The notes under the pieces were generated by a model. It was not told where the DNA came from. It worked only from the letters and a program-made list of their open reading frames with translations, and made no database searches. From the NCBI GenBank assembly GCA_029718625.1, contig CM056389.1, forward strand, positions 20,741,381-20,805,380: a stretch of 64,000 bases of DNA, given 5' to 3'. Both the position numbers and the translations under genes were made by a program. This document shows positions 1-10,458 of this stretch, piece by piece. This stretch comes from Synaphobranchus kaupii (taxonomy: Eukaryota; Chordata; Actinopteri; Anguilliformes; Synaphobranchidae). How positions within the stretch are numbered: position 1 is the first letter of the stretch; each line of letters begins with the position of its first letter.

Positions 1-325
1 TTGTGCACACGCCTATGTAGACGCACTTATATGCGCCGTTAAAATAACATGTAAACAACTGCGACATGACTTTAGACCAGGTTTGTGGTGGTTCTAGCGC
101 AAGCGCTTTCTGCTGGCTCAAGATAGCAATACGCCAAAAAGAATCCTGGCCACTCCTCATCTTAAGACCAACACGCCTAGTTCATTTGTAATGGGCGCAA
201 TAATACATGCTAGTTAAAGGACGTAAGCGTTAGGCGTTATAATGAACCTAGCGCCGGGTGTAAGATAGCAAAGACACTTGCGTTTTGGGTTAGCGTCGCT
301 TTGCGCCGGGTGTAAGATAGGGCCC
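1..325. mobile_element. Right end of a DNA transposon (Harbinger-like fish repeat), cut by the window edge
   Basis: The block carries the box GCGCCGGGTGTAAGATAG twice (about 250-267 and 303-320), and the second copy runs into GGGCCC. Ends reading GGGCCCTATCTTACACCC are typical of abundant short fish DNA elements. Only one end is in the window, so the partner repeat and target duplication cannot be checked. No coding sequence is seen. The Harbinger assignment is from memory of the terminal motif. Confidence 0.45.
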
Positions 326-773
326 CTTGACTGTATGAATATTCATAATATGACTACGTGGCACCATCGTCATATGACCACACCTACTCACGAGTTCCAG
401 TTCAAATTGAAGCGGTAAAAAAGGCCTTAGAAAAGCCTCTGCAGTATCTCTTTAAAAAAATAAAAGGAACAATATATTATTGTTTGTAAGTTTGAGCACT
501 GTTACTGGGCCAGCTTCTAAAATAAGTTATGCACATATGATTGCACAAAATATACATAATTTTTTACTTTAAGTAGCCTATATGATTCTGATTCTGTCTA
601 TCATTCTGCCCTTGTGATAATTTAGTGAGCACTAGTTTTGTGTATCCCGAATATACCCGACTCAATATTTAGAATTTATAAAAAAAACATGGTTGCCTTT
701 TTTACACCATAATGAGTGCAACAACTTATTTTCATTCAACTGTTAGCAAATTGTATTCGTTTTTTATCGTATT
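326..773. other. AT-rich stretch, no gene seen
   Basis: No reading frame or RNA gene is recognisable. About 508-592 resembles 1880-1970: both hold GCACATAT, then ATTGCAC, and end in TGATTCTGATT. The two stretches flank the LTR-like repeat at 774-1372 and may be copies of one small repeat or halves of one interrupted element. Confidence 0.4.
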
Positions 774-1372
774 TGTTAAGTTCTGAGAAGGACCCAAGCG
801 CAGACCACCGGTAGCAGGCAAAAAATTTAGTTTATTCACAGTCCGAGATCAGAAGCCAGGTAATCAGAGTTTGAGAAAGTACAAAATCGAAATCCAAAAG
901 AGTAGTGTAAAAAAACGTAGCAAGAGTCAAAAAAACCCAGAAAGACACAGCAAACAAAACAGAAGGAAAAGGCAGGCTCGAAGTCATACAAAGGGTTGTC
1001 TCAGGAATCTCAAATAACACAGGCTTACTAACAATCGGCACAGTGGAACTGATCAATGTTCTGACAAAGTAACACTGCACACTGAGGGCATATAAACACT
1101 GGGGAAGGATAAGACAAAGGAGGGTCAGGTGTGAGAGTGGGCGGGGTTACAAACAAGACAAAGGTGATAACAATGGGAATCGATAATACAATAATGGGGG
1201 AATGACAAAGACGTGGACCGGATTCACAAAAGCACATTGAAGACACACACAGCCTGGATCAGAGGCAGACTCGTGCTCAGATTGGTAGGCGGAGTTACAG
1301 GCTAGAGACAGGTGCAGTCAATATGCGAAGGCAGCAGGAGTCAGGTAAAGCACACGAGAATGGAATGTTACA
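774..1372 (-). mobile_element. LTR-like repeat (probable solo LTR)
   Basis: The block starts TGTTAAG and ends ATGTTACA, so it has the TG...CA form of an LTR. Near its left end it reads GGACCCAAGCGCAGAC and then TTTATTCA, the layout also seen at 46351-46973 (GGACCCAAATGCAGGAC, TTTATTAA), which there has a clean 5 bp target duplication. The transcription sense is probably minus, since the polyadenylation-like signal is in reverse complement. Reading frames here are short and unrecognised. No clear target duplication was found, so the exact ends are uncertain. Confidence 0.45.
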
Positions 1373-1989
1373 GCGTAGAAGATATGTTAGTATCAATTAG
1401 TAAATAACTACAATACGGGGGTTAGTCTTGTTTAGTAACACATATACAGTACATTAGTAGATTTAGTAAGTGTAACCTAAACTAGATAACCACAAGTGCA
1501 ATAAGTAATTGTTAATATTATCTACAGTTTAATACAAAAGACTGAAGAAAGAATATGAGACACGAAGGAAGGCAGAAATCCGGAATACTTCCGAAATCAC
1601 CCGAATAGTGCCAGCACGATACAGGGGAGTGACAACTCGGAACACAGCACACAGACAGACCGGGGAGCTGAGGGAAATGCATACTGTACAGGAACCAGGG
1701 CTATGGGCAATGAATATGAAAAATAATAAAGTAACAGAAAATAATACACAAACAAAACAGAACCATAACAGTATTTGATTACTTTTTTGCACACACATGT
1801 TAAACAATGTACTGTAGCCATTTGAAACATTGTTCAGTGCAAGCATGAGTTTATCCAGGCAGTTATTCTGTGTTATTGAGGCAGCTCCTATAAGAAGTTG
1901 TGCACAAGCTTTGCACATATAATTGCACTAAATAAAGGCTGCTTACATTAAGTATGTGATTCTGATTGAAAATCACTCTAAGCTATTTC

Positions 1990-2083
1990 ATAGGAAAGCG
2001 CTAATATCGAGATATATATCGTATATCACCAAAAGGCTTAAAAATATTGAGATATTAGTTTTTAGCCATATCGCCCAGCCCTA
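1990..2083. mobile_element. Fragment of a hAT-type DNA transposon end
   Basis: The stretch holds ATCGAGATATATATCG and ends ATATCGCCCAGCCCTAG. Read from the other strand, the end CTAGGGCTGGGCGATAT is a widespread hAT terminal motif in fish. Only one end is present and no transposase is seen. Confidence 0.5.
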
Positions 2084-2340
2084 GTTCGAGGTACTCAAGA
2101 ATTGCACCATTCAGACTCCATTTTCAGGTGAAACATAAACCAAAAACATCACTGGCAATCCAGGACCAGGGTTGCCTCCTACCCCTGCTCTAACCTCTAC
2201 CATTCTCTCCCGCTTACAGATAGCGAAGCCAGCTAACCTCGAGGGGCAACACAGGGCTCAGGTATGGTTCACAACACTCACTTTCCTGCCACGGCCCCCC
2301 ACCCTCACTTTGGTGTAAAAAAATCACAAAATAGCCACTA

Positions 2341-2531
2341 ACGCCGCGTTCTCACAGCGAGCAACTTGGTTGCTGGGTCGGTCAAGTCTACTAGGCTGGG
2401 CAAGAGCTTCCCGATTTTGGTCGCTCAGTTTTCTAGTTGCTCAGGTCGCTGAAAGTCGCTCAGCTTCATAGAGAATTAATGGACTTCCGGCAACTGGGCG
2501 ACCGAAGTTGCTCACTGTGAGAACGCGGCGT
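2341..2531. mobile_element. 191 bp MITE with near-perfect terminal inverted repeats
   Basis: The element begins ACGCCGCGTTCTCACAG and ends CTGTGAGAACGCGGCGT, and TA stands on each side (2339-2340 and 2532-2533). The interior is non-coding and has inverted GTTGCTC-type motifs. The duplicated block at 21400 lacks it: there the corresponding sequence reads straight through (about 21575-21590). It therefore inserted after the block duplication, or was cleanly lost from copy B. A TA target fits a Tc1/mariner-type mover, though the family is not identified. Confidence 0.75.
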
Positions 2532-3307
2532 TAAACTACAACTTGCCTCTCCTGTGTCATGCCTCCGTAGACCCGTGCTACACTGGTTGGGTAAAACTCA
2601 TAAGCTGAAAACCTGGCAACCTCTCTGCATGGAAACATTGCATTGTGATATCAATTCTGACAAAATCTACATGTAATGAAGTTTCACCTAGCTCCCTGGT
2701 TCGCCAGGTGGCACTCAACTTGACATACCGATTGTAGCCCATTTTGTTATTCCCTTTCATCGATGACAAAAACCTCAATGAAATCACCCCCTAATTCTCC
2801 TTTCACTGAGCCTGAAGAGATTAAGTGTCTTAAGTCTTTCCTCACAGCATTTAAATTTCACACCCAAAACCAGTTTGGTTACTTTTTTCACTTTGTCCTT
2901 TTTTCAAATTTCCCCTTTATCCCTCTCCAACAAGAAACACACATACTGTACATAATTTGTACTCTAAGAACTTCTTTGTAGCGAAAAAAAAATGAAAATG
3001 CAAAAATGGAATTTTTATGCTTTTGATAAAAATTGTGTGCTTTTATGTGTCATTAGTGCGGTATGCGGTTTCTGTTTTCCTCTGCGGCTGCTTCAGTTTA
3101 CCACCTGTGCACCTGCGAGTCGGTCGCTGACTCTCCTTTTTAAGCCACATCCCATGAGGCGTGCCGACCCTGTTGCTCACACTGTTGAGCACTTAATTAC
3201 CAATGTTCCAACACAGCAAGAAGTTCAGAGGAAAAGTCTGATAGCCATTTTAACTCATTAATTTAATTAACCATTGGACCCCGTTGAACACTTGGAATTT
3301 TCCCCCC

Positions 3308-3486
3308 CTTGCCATTGTATCTTTCAGGATACACTGTTTACCAATTTGTATCACGCAAGGCATCGTGTACATTAATGTTGAGAGAATTGCTTTTGTACTG
3401 CGCAATAGAAACTGGAAGCCTAAAGCCGGAGGTCTTAAGTTGTGGCTGTGGTGGCTAGCTCCACAGTGCTTTACATAGCCTACCCC
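3308..3486. repeat. Dispersed repeat of about 180 bp, copy 1
   Basis: An inverted copy lies at 4972-5150. Shared words include CATTGTATCTTTCAGG, ACCAATTTGTAT, GAGAGAATTGCT, CAATAGAAACT and GTGGCTAGCT. Copy B of the surrounding duplicated block lacks it (near 26495), so it behaves as an insertion. No coding potential is seen and no tRNA-type promoter is recognised. Confidence 0.6.
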
Positions 3487-4377
3487 GTGAGTTTGGTTAA
3501 ATTAATTCAGTTCCACCCAAGTCTCATTTTAAGAGCAGTAAGGAACCCATGAAGTGAACATGAGTAGTACAATAAGACTACCTCTTACCTGCCAAAACAA
3601 TGATAGATTAAAAGATTTTTTGAATTATAAAAATTATAATATATCATATTAAACACAAAAAATATCAGTTATCAGTTGCAAGGTCAAGGTAAAATAAAGT
3701 AGTTGAATAAACCCATAATAGTGAAAGACTATTATATTCAGTAATACTTGAGATATAATTGAGCTATAATACAGAATGGCCCTTACCTCACATTCAGTGA
3801 TCAGTCTGCTATTTCTTATTGTGTTTTGGCAGACCTTATATAGGCTTAGAACTGGTTTCTTTACTGTGATGAATCAGCTCAATCCTACAGAGAGTAGAAC
3901 CTTGAGGGGCCCAATACTCTGTTTGCATTTTGTAGTTGTTGTTTTCTTCAGTGTACTTTTGGGAAAAAAGCATGATCGTGATTTTGTATGAGCTCAGATG
4001 ACATGTGTTGTTGTGAAGGACACAATGTCATCATGCATTCTCTCTAGAAACTGTACTCCATAATTTCTCCCATTGAAATGCTCAATTGCTTTAGTATGGC
4101 CATGCTAATCACTGTCTCCCAGTCCAATATTGTGGATAATATTTTATTTGGGGCTGCAGAGACCAAACATGGAGTAGCATTTCTTTTTGCCCCTTGCCAC
4201 CAGTCAAACCCTCACAGAGAGTTGGTGTATTGATAAAGACAGTGTTTCTCACTCGTCCTGGGGACCCACTGTATGCTGGTTTTTGTTCAAACCAGAGGAA
4301 CAAGCTCTGTATTGTAATGAGCCGCTAATTGTTCTTAATTAAACACAATTCTTTATTTAATAGACATTTTTACGTAT

Positions 4378-4414
4378 GTGGCTTTAAGAGGGCAATTTAC
4401 CCTCTTAAAGCCAC
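4378..4414. repeat. Perfect 15 bp hairpin
   Basis: The stem GTGGCTTTAAGAGGG at 4378-4392 is followed after 7 bases by its exact reverse complement at 4400-4414. There is no T tract or gene next to it, so it is not a bacterial-type terminator. It may be the fold-back of a small element or one unit of a cruciform. Confidence 0.8.
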
Positions 4415-4861
4415 ATTATGGCAGAGATAGCTATGTATGCCTAAGAAATAAATGTCCCATATTCACATCCCATGAATTTCAATAGGTCAGATCAACTTAT
4501 GCTTTCATTTACTGTGCTGTATGTACTATCTTTCAAGAGGAAAATGAGTCGGGAAAAACAACAATTAAAATAATCCATCTATATCTACTGTATATCTGGC
4601 AGCAGATGATGGTTTGAGGCTCATTCGATACTGCAGACCATTGATGATTTACAGCCAGTTGTCCAACTATGTGTTCCAGCATAATTCAGTTTAATCTAGC
4701 CCTGCCTCAATTTCCATAGAGATCCATTCAAATGCAGAGAGGTTATAGTATCGCTTGTAAGAGTACCAGAAAATAAGATATCAAGAGTCTTTTGATGTTG
4801 TTGGGTCACAGACATCAGGAAGTCAATGCAAGCAAAGGATATGTAACCAAATATTAAATAT

Positions 4862-4918
4862 GATTTACAAACAAACAAAAATTGTGTCACTGTCCAAATA
4901 CTTACGGACTACACTGTA
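4862..4918. mobile_element. End of a Tc1-like transposon (fragment)
   Basis: The sequence GTGTCACTGTCCAAATACTT followed by ACGGACTACACTGTA is, on the other strand, a TACAGTGTAGTCCG... end with the internal words of fish Tc1-like inverted repeats. No transposase or second end is recognised nearby. A related fragment is at 48295-48490. Confidence 0.5.
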
Positions 4919-4971
4919 TCTCGATGGCTGTAGCCCATGCGGATCATGGGATGACCAGGACCAAACTGATG

Positions 4972-5150
4972 GGTAGGCTACGTGAAGCTAGCCACAATAA
5001 ATGAACACCTCTGGTTTTAGGCTTAAAGTTTCTATTGTGCTGTACAATAGCAATTCTCTCTGCAATAATGTGCAAAATACCTTGCAAAATACAAATTGGT
5101 TAACAGTTAATGTGTAACCTGAAAGATACAATGCAAATACAGCGGTCGAC
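4972..5150. repeat. Dispersed repeat of about 180 bp, copy 2 (inverted)
   Basis: This is the inverted partner of 3308-3486. The copies differ at many positions, so neither is a recent insertion. With about 1.5 kb of unrelated sequence between them, they could be ends of one old element or two separate insertions. Absence of copy 1 from the sister block favours separate insertions. Confidence 0.6.
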
Positions 5151-5378
5151 AGTAGCCTGTTCGTCTTCACATTATTCCCAGTGTGCGCACACCGAAAGGG
5201 ATTACAGCAATAGCTACCATCAGAAATTTAAAGGGTAATTCCACCTTAATTTACATTTTCCCTGTCTACTTTATACATAAAACATTAACATCCCTTCACC
5301 ACAAACTTGTATAACAAGCTCCAGTTTCATGTCTGTGATCGATGCTACAGTAAAGGTTTTAATTTTAAGTTGACTTAA

Positions 5379-6065
5379 CCCTCATTATATTGACATTTTA
5401 TGACACCATTTATGTTTGCGGTTAAATTGACCCCAAAAGTTTAAACCGGCACAAAACTATTGTAATAGGAAAATTTTGGTACTTTTTGTGTCACCTTTTG
5501 TGTGTCTCCAAATTGACTAGCCTTTTATCCCTAAATATAAAAAATCTGACGCAGACTCATCAAAAGTCTGATTCTAAAATGCAGACTCAACGATTCGGGG
5601 TCTGCATGATCCAGGCAAGGAAGTTTCCGGTGAAACTCCGACTGTATCTCACTTGTTAGTTGATATAGTTTAATGACAAAACAAATGATGTTAGTAGCTG
5701 GCTAACACGTTTAGGTAAAGTAGCAGCTAATTACACATTTGCACTTGGATAGTAGGAGCAAGACCAGCAGTAGTCTAGAATTAAAGCAATATGACGCTCG
5801 AGGTTGTGCTGTTATACTGTATATCAGTATAACTGGAGCACAGCTAGAGCTTGCACAGGAGTACTGCCCCCCAGAACTGTTCCGGCTGTTCTTCAGCAAA
5901 GAGGCTGTTCACATTATGTGCCAGAGCACTAACATTTATGCACATGGGATGTGTGCTCAAGGGTTGCAGACCACATGGACTGAAGTGGATGCATTATTGG
6001 CACTGGAAACTAAACCGAGAAGAAATAGATTTTCTAAGGGTCATTCCCCTATAATTGCCTCATCA
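5379..6065 (+). pseudogene. piggyBac-like element remnant with transposase fragment
   Basis: TTAA at 5375-5378 is followed by CCCTCATTATATTGACA and, a little further in, a TTAAATTGACCC word; TTAACCCTC ends with such words are typical of fish piggyBac-like repeats. About 420 bases inside, the plus-strand frame at 5739-6065 encodes PELFRLFFSKEAV, then TNIYA, then TWTEV. This order matches the start of the piggyBac (DDE_Tnp_1_7) transposase domain, where an FELFF helix is followed by TNxYA and a W...E segment. The catalytic aspartates are not present because the frame stops at 6065. No right-hand TTAA end was found. The fit is from family knowledge and short motifs. Confidence 0.5.
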
Positions 6066-6553
6066 TAGGATGTAATAATGTGCTTTAAATGGACACTAAA
6101 GTTGTGTCCATTTTCAGGTTGGTTTGGATAATTTTCCATTAGGGGTGTTACTTCAAACTGTTTAAACGCTAAACGTTAACGAAAATTCTAAACGTTTAGG
6201 AAAATCTCGAGACGTTTAATCGCAATAATGCTCTCCCCAGGATTTTCTTACAAGGTGGTGCTCCATGGCGAGTAGGCAGGAGGTGCGGACCGAGGCACCC
6301 CCTCTGGAAGCTAAAGCACTTTTTGTTTTTCAAACACCTAAAATGTCTATTTCCTGCAATCTAGAGGCTTCAATGGAATGAAATAGCCAAATCGAATTGA
6401 CTGCAGATTAGTCTTTTTTTGTGCACGTATCTGAGATACTTTTGGAATTAAAAAGCCCTTAAGTTAAATAAAGTAGAAAACACAAAAGTTGCAATCACTA
6501 GTTTATTATTTAAATGCCAACCCACTCCCTTGCAGAAACAAACAAGAACATTT
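6066..6553. other. Unassigned sequence with a possible hAT-like end
   Basis: No gene is seen. TTAGGGGTGTTACTTC at about 6139 could be a hAT-type end and is followed by several copies of an AAACGTTTA/TAAACGCT-like word (6160-6215). No matching second end was found. Confidence 0.3.
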
Positions 6554-6561
6554 AAAGGGTT

Positions 6562-8533
6562 TGTAATGGGGCGTGACGTGTGAGGAAGGAGGAGCCAAAC
6601 GCAGCAAGGGGATTCATAAAGCCCTTAGGCCACTAAGGCGGGATACCCGCAGATAAGGGAGGAGACAAGACAAGGAACACGAACACCACGACAGACGCTA
6701 CTAACTGGCTAACTGTCAACCGCTAAGTAGAGCGTAAGGACAGGGATCAGAACAGCCAGAAATAAAACGCGCCCTGTCTCGGTAACGACACCATAACGGG
6801 CGAGTAGCGAAAAGACAAAAATAAACAGTAAACCAATGAAGCAGAAATATCTGATTAAATACGAGGAGGTGAAAGAACAGATAACCTTACGTGGCTAATT
6901 ACATAAGCTGGAATTAAGTCATATGCGGAACCTAAAGGAGGGTAAACGCCCGATCTCCCAGGGGGAAGAAACACTTTACAGGCGAGCCGACGGAGAACTG
7001 CAGTCCCATAACCTTACCAGCAAAAATGACAAGCTTAAAACAGAGCCACGCCCTAACCTCTAAGACATGAAACGAGGCAAAGGAACAGGTAATTGATGTT
7101 CCAAGGCATAGTTTGAGGCTCGCAGTCACACGCAAACACAAATACAAGCCCTGCCTCTCAATAAGGGGAAATGTAACGAGGCGAACAGGAACAGAGATTT
7201 AACGTTCCATGGCGATATAAAAAGGCTCGCAGTCCAATGAATAAAACCAAGAGGGTAAACACCCGATCTCCCAGGAGAGAGAAACATTTTACAGGTGAGC
7301 CGACGAAGCACCGTCGTCCCATAACTTTACTATTCACAGACTAACGCAAGCTTAAATTGGAACAACCGCCCTAGCCTCTCAGTAAAGGAATGAATGAAAA
7401 CGAGGCGAAATGGAACAGAGATTTAACGTTCCATGGCGATATAAAAAGGCTCGCAGTCCAATGCATAAAACCAAGAGGGTAAACACCCGATCTCCCAGGA
7501 GAGAGAAACATTTTACAGGTGAGCCGACGGAGCACCGTCGTCCCATAACTTTACTATGCACAGACTAACACAAGCTAAAATGGAACAACCGCCCTAGCCT
7601 CTCAATAAACGAATAAATGAAACGAGGCGAAATGGAACAGAGAGCTAACGTTCCGATGCTATATTAGGACACGCGCAGTCACACACAAACACGTCCACAA
7701 CAACGCCCAAGCTCCATATAAAGAGACACACCCGGAGAACGAAACAGAACAACAGTTCCAAACAAAATCGTCCCGCAGGTAAAAAGGACGTACAGGACGG
7801 CTGCAACAAAAGACCAACGCAAAATAACACGACAGCCTCAATATAAATGAAAACCCTGAGTCACAACAAAGGGGAACGTAGTCCACGAGAAGGAGACAAC
7901 AGGGAATAAACGTACCACGGCTACTTACTGGCTCACAGTAACACGGAATTGAGTAGAAGCAAAACGCCAGGTCTCTCAGTAAGAAAACCAATCAAAAGGC
8001 GAACAAATGGACCAGAGAAACTACTACTCTATACCTCTACGAGCTAATAAACTAAATAGAAGCGAAAACCCGATCTCCCTATGGGAAGACATGTGCCGAA
8101 AGGCGAGCAGAACTACAGTTCTGAACAGAATCGCCCAAAACTCCATACACGGAGGAAAGGCACTAAAAGGGCAAAATAGAGCAGAGATATTACGGTCCAA
8201 AACTTCTACGAGATAACCAACCCCCAAGCCAGCAAGAAATAAGCCCTGCCTCAACTAAGAGACGTTAACAATAGGCGAGTAGCCAAAAACGGTACGAGAA
8301 CTCACAGCCAACAATACACCACAGTACAAACAATAAACAATTAATGTCGAAGCCCCGAACGAAGGAGATGGAAGGCTTATATAACTCTCGTGACTACGAA
8401 CAGGTGTAAATGCTTTAACAGAAAGCTCCGCCAACTCAGCAGGGCGGAGCAAGCATCCACCAAAAGGGCAGCGCCCTCGCGTGGCCACCGAGGAAAACGA
8501 TCGCATGGGGAAACAGGGCTGAAAACCATGACA
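6562..8533 (-). mobile_element. Solo LTR, about 1.97 kb, with 5 bp target duplication
   Basis: The block begins TGTAATGGGGCG and ends AAACCATGACA, so it has TG...CA ends, and GGGTT flanks it on both sides (6557-6561 and 8534-8538). GGGTT is part of the P-like inverted end, so this is an insertion into that element. A second copy is at 26777-28762. Read on the minus strand it starts TGTCATGG and has a TATA-like GTTATATAAG word, complementing about 8378-8387, near its start; this supports minus-strand transcription. Inside are diverged tandem units of about 180-300 bp containing CCCGATCTCCCAGG and AAACATTTTACAGG (about 6945, 7260, 7485). Short minus-strand open frames within it look like chance. 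No internal coding region remains. Confidence 0.8.
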
Positions 8534-8965
8534 GGGTTAGTTTGGAATTTTGGACATAATGTCTCAATTACGACTTACCCATGATGTAGTTGATTGATGG
8601 AAACCATTTTCAGATAATTCCATGCTGTCCCTTCTTTTGGACATACACACATTGCTAATGCTAGCGCAACTCGTAGGAAAGTAGTAGCATCCACTACCAA
8701 ACGCACTTAAACACTCCAAGGTGCACCCAAAGCAAATAAAATACGACGACAGTCTATCGGGGTTATTTTCAGTGATTATACCATCATTTTTCAAGTGAAA
8801 CTATCGTTGAATCCTTTACTTTGTGCTCACCTAAATTCTCAGTGGAAGTACGGCGTTAGTTTAGTAGCTAGGTAACGTAAAGTAGCCTATAGCTCTGCCG
8901 GCCAAAAACAATATAGCGCGTGAAAGAATCAGACTCGTAGTATTGTTAGCTAACGTTCAGGTAAG

Positions 8966-9249
8966 ATGCTATTTCGGTGTGTATTTCAAGGTTGTTCAAA
9001 TCATGGAAAAAAATAGGGCACCACAAAGTTTTCACCGATTTCCAGTGGAAGATCAACAAAGAAAACAGCTGTGGCTTCTTGCTGCTCGCATGGATGTCAC
9101 CAATTGAGACTCTAAAAAAGTTTGTAGTGACCATTTCACGGAGGATGACTATGAAAATCAAAAAAGGACAGGCGGGACACCCTCTACTGAAGGAGACTGC
9201 TGTGCCATCACCTGTTTTTCTTCATGCACCGAAAACAACTGACGAGCAG
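8966..9249 (+). pseudogene. THAP zinc-finger exon of a P-like transposase, frameshifted
   Basis: The ATG at 8966 opens a frame reading MLFRCVFQGCSNHGKK. After a one-base slip in the A run near 9010 it continues with FHRFPVEDQQRK, W, and then VCSDHFTEDDYE. This is the C2CH layout of a THAP DNA-binding domain: CxxxxC near the start, a buried W, and CxxH in CSDH. A TGA interrupts the frame near 9101. The exon ends CAG at 9247-9249, before GTAACT, a plausible splice donor. In family knowledge THAP domains form the N-terminus of P-element transposases and of THAP9. The catalytic part is absent. The tandem TAGC repeat at 9288-9310 follows. Confidence 0.7.
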
Positions 9250-9287
9250 GTAACTAATAAATGATTGCATGCGTGATCTATCTATTC

Positions 9288-9310
9288 AGCTAGCTAGCTA
9301 GCTAGCTAGT
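9288..9310. repeat. (TAGC)n microsatellite
   Basis: About 5-6 tandem copies of CTAG/TAGC. Similar short GCTA tracts recur in the window at about 14590-14612 and 35590-35632. Confidence 0.9.
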
Positions 9311-9860
9311 TGCCACGATTGGGAAGTCATGGAAGTGGTCAAACTTTTCCTGCAAATTGGTAGCCAGTGTGCTTGCTTGTATATGCTGTGTTATTCTGTA
9401 GCATGTTTGTGTTTAGCTGACTTGTTGTCTACCAAATATGTAACTTTACGGCAAAACAGATTGTGTTGGCAACTGTGGAGTACAGCAGATAGCCTACAGA
9501 CAGATACCCTGGCTAATCTACAGCTAGCTCCGCCGCCGTACTTCTACTGAGAATTTAGGTGAGCACAAAGTAAAGGATTCAACGATAGTTTGACTTGAAA
9601 AATTATGGTATAATCACTGAAAATAACTCTCGATAGACTGTCGTCATATTTTATTTGCTTTGGGTGCACCTTGGAGTGTTTAAGTGCGTTTGGTAGTGGA
9701 TGCTACTACTTTCCTACGAGTTGCGCTAGCATTAGCAATGTGTGTATGTCCAAAAGAAGGGACAGCATGGAATTATCTGAAAATGGTTTCCATCAATCAA
9801 CTACATCATGGGTAAGTCGTAATTGAGACATTATGTCCAAAATTCCGAACTAACCCTTTA

Positions 9861-10458
9861 ACACTAAAAATTGGATTCCACTAAAAAAGTATTCGATTCA
9901 AATCAGCAGGGTAATGTTAGGCTTACGATAACGTTACCGTCTGCTATAGCTAGCTAGGAGTTTGCTAACGTTTGCTAGCTATTTAGCTACAGGATGCCTT
10001 GTGGTGGGCTTTTTGACTTAAGCTTGTCCTGTCAGCTAACTAAAGTTAGATAGCTACTGGTTCAGTTAAACTGAAGCCATTTTGCTGGCCTTGGACTACT
10101 TCTACAAGTAGCCTAATGGGTGAGTCACAACACTGAATTTTTTTTTTTTAGCGGCTCTCTATAGCCAATTTTAGTGTCTTTCAGCTAATTTTTACTGTGA
10201 CAGTAGATAGCTAATGCAGCAGGGCTGGTTGGTAGCATATTCAAACTAGAGTGGTGGAACTTTTTTCACCAGGGGGTTTTGTATTGATTGCCAGAAATGT
10301 GTACATTAATTATAAAAATAAATTAATTGAAGGCATTATAATGGGACAAATGTCTTCTTAAATTTAAGCCATTTTTCAAGCCAAGTGTTTCTGTAACTTT
10401 GACAATGTATTTGATAAATGTTAATGGAGAATGTAAGACAGAGTTAAGGACTAAGCAT
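9861..10458. other. Unassigned sequence between two transposons
   Basis: Many TAGCTA/GCTAGC words occur (about 9945-10060) but there is no recognisable gene, RNA gene or complete element. Confidence 0.4.

Larger units (their letters stand above)
2190..3760. repeat. Duplicated block, copy A
   Basis: This block aligns by eye with 21400-21866 plus 26116-26770 (copy B). Shared landmarks include CTCCCTGGTTCG at 2692, TTGTTATTCCCTTTCAT near 2743, ACCTGTGCACCTGCGAG near 3101, and AGTTCCACCCAAGTCTC near 3509. The copies are clearly diverged, with many substitutions and small indels. Copy A carries a MITE (2341-2531) and a roughly 180 bp repeat (3308-3486) that copy B lacks. Copy B carries a large element insertion instead. 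No convincing gene is seen; short open frames are not conserved between copies. Confidence 0.7.
6554..9860. mobile_element. P-like (THAP) DNA element with long inverted ends, split by an LTR
   Basis: Once the LTR at 6562-8533 is set aside, the left end reads TAAAGGGTT then AGTTTGGAATTTTGGACA. The right end (to 9860) is its inverse, GTCCAAAATTCCGAACTAAC then CCTTTA. The arms match over more than 300 bases: left 8539-8870, right 9545-9855. Shared words include CATGATGTAGTTGATTGATG and AAAGTAGTAGCATCCACTAC on the left arm, inverted on the right with a few differences. Between the arms lies a THAP zinc-finger exon (8966-9249). Very long inverted ends plus a THAP domain point to a P-element-type transposon, here non-autonomous. 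No clear 8 bp target duplication was seen. Confidence 0.75.

Noticed and set aside
4378..4414. Rho-independent terminator
   Set aside because: Strong hairpin, but no T tract, no upstream gene and a eukaryotic genome.
3308..5150. One transposon bounded by the 180 bp inverted repeats
   Set aside because: The sister duplicated block lacks the left copy alone and no termini or target duplication fit; two separate insertions are simpler.
7645..8506. Minus-strand frames of 61-110 codons in the long LTR
   Set aside because: Cys/Phe-rich with no domain and not maintained in the second LTR copy; they are consistent with chance frames in an LTR.
8526..8533. 8 bp duplication for the P-like element next to 8534
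   Set aside because: Those bases belong to the inserted LTR; the element end really continues at 6554-6561, and its outer flanks do not match.
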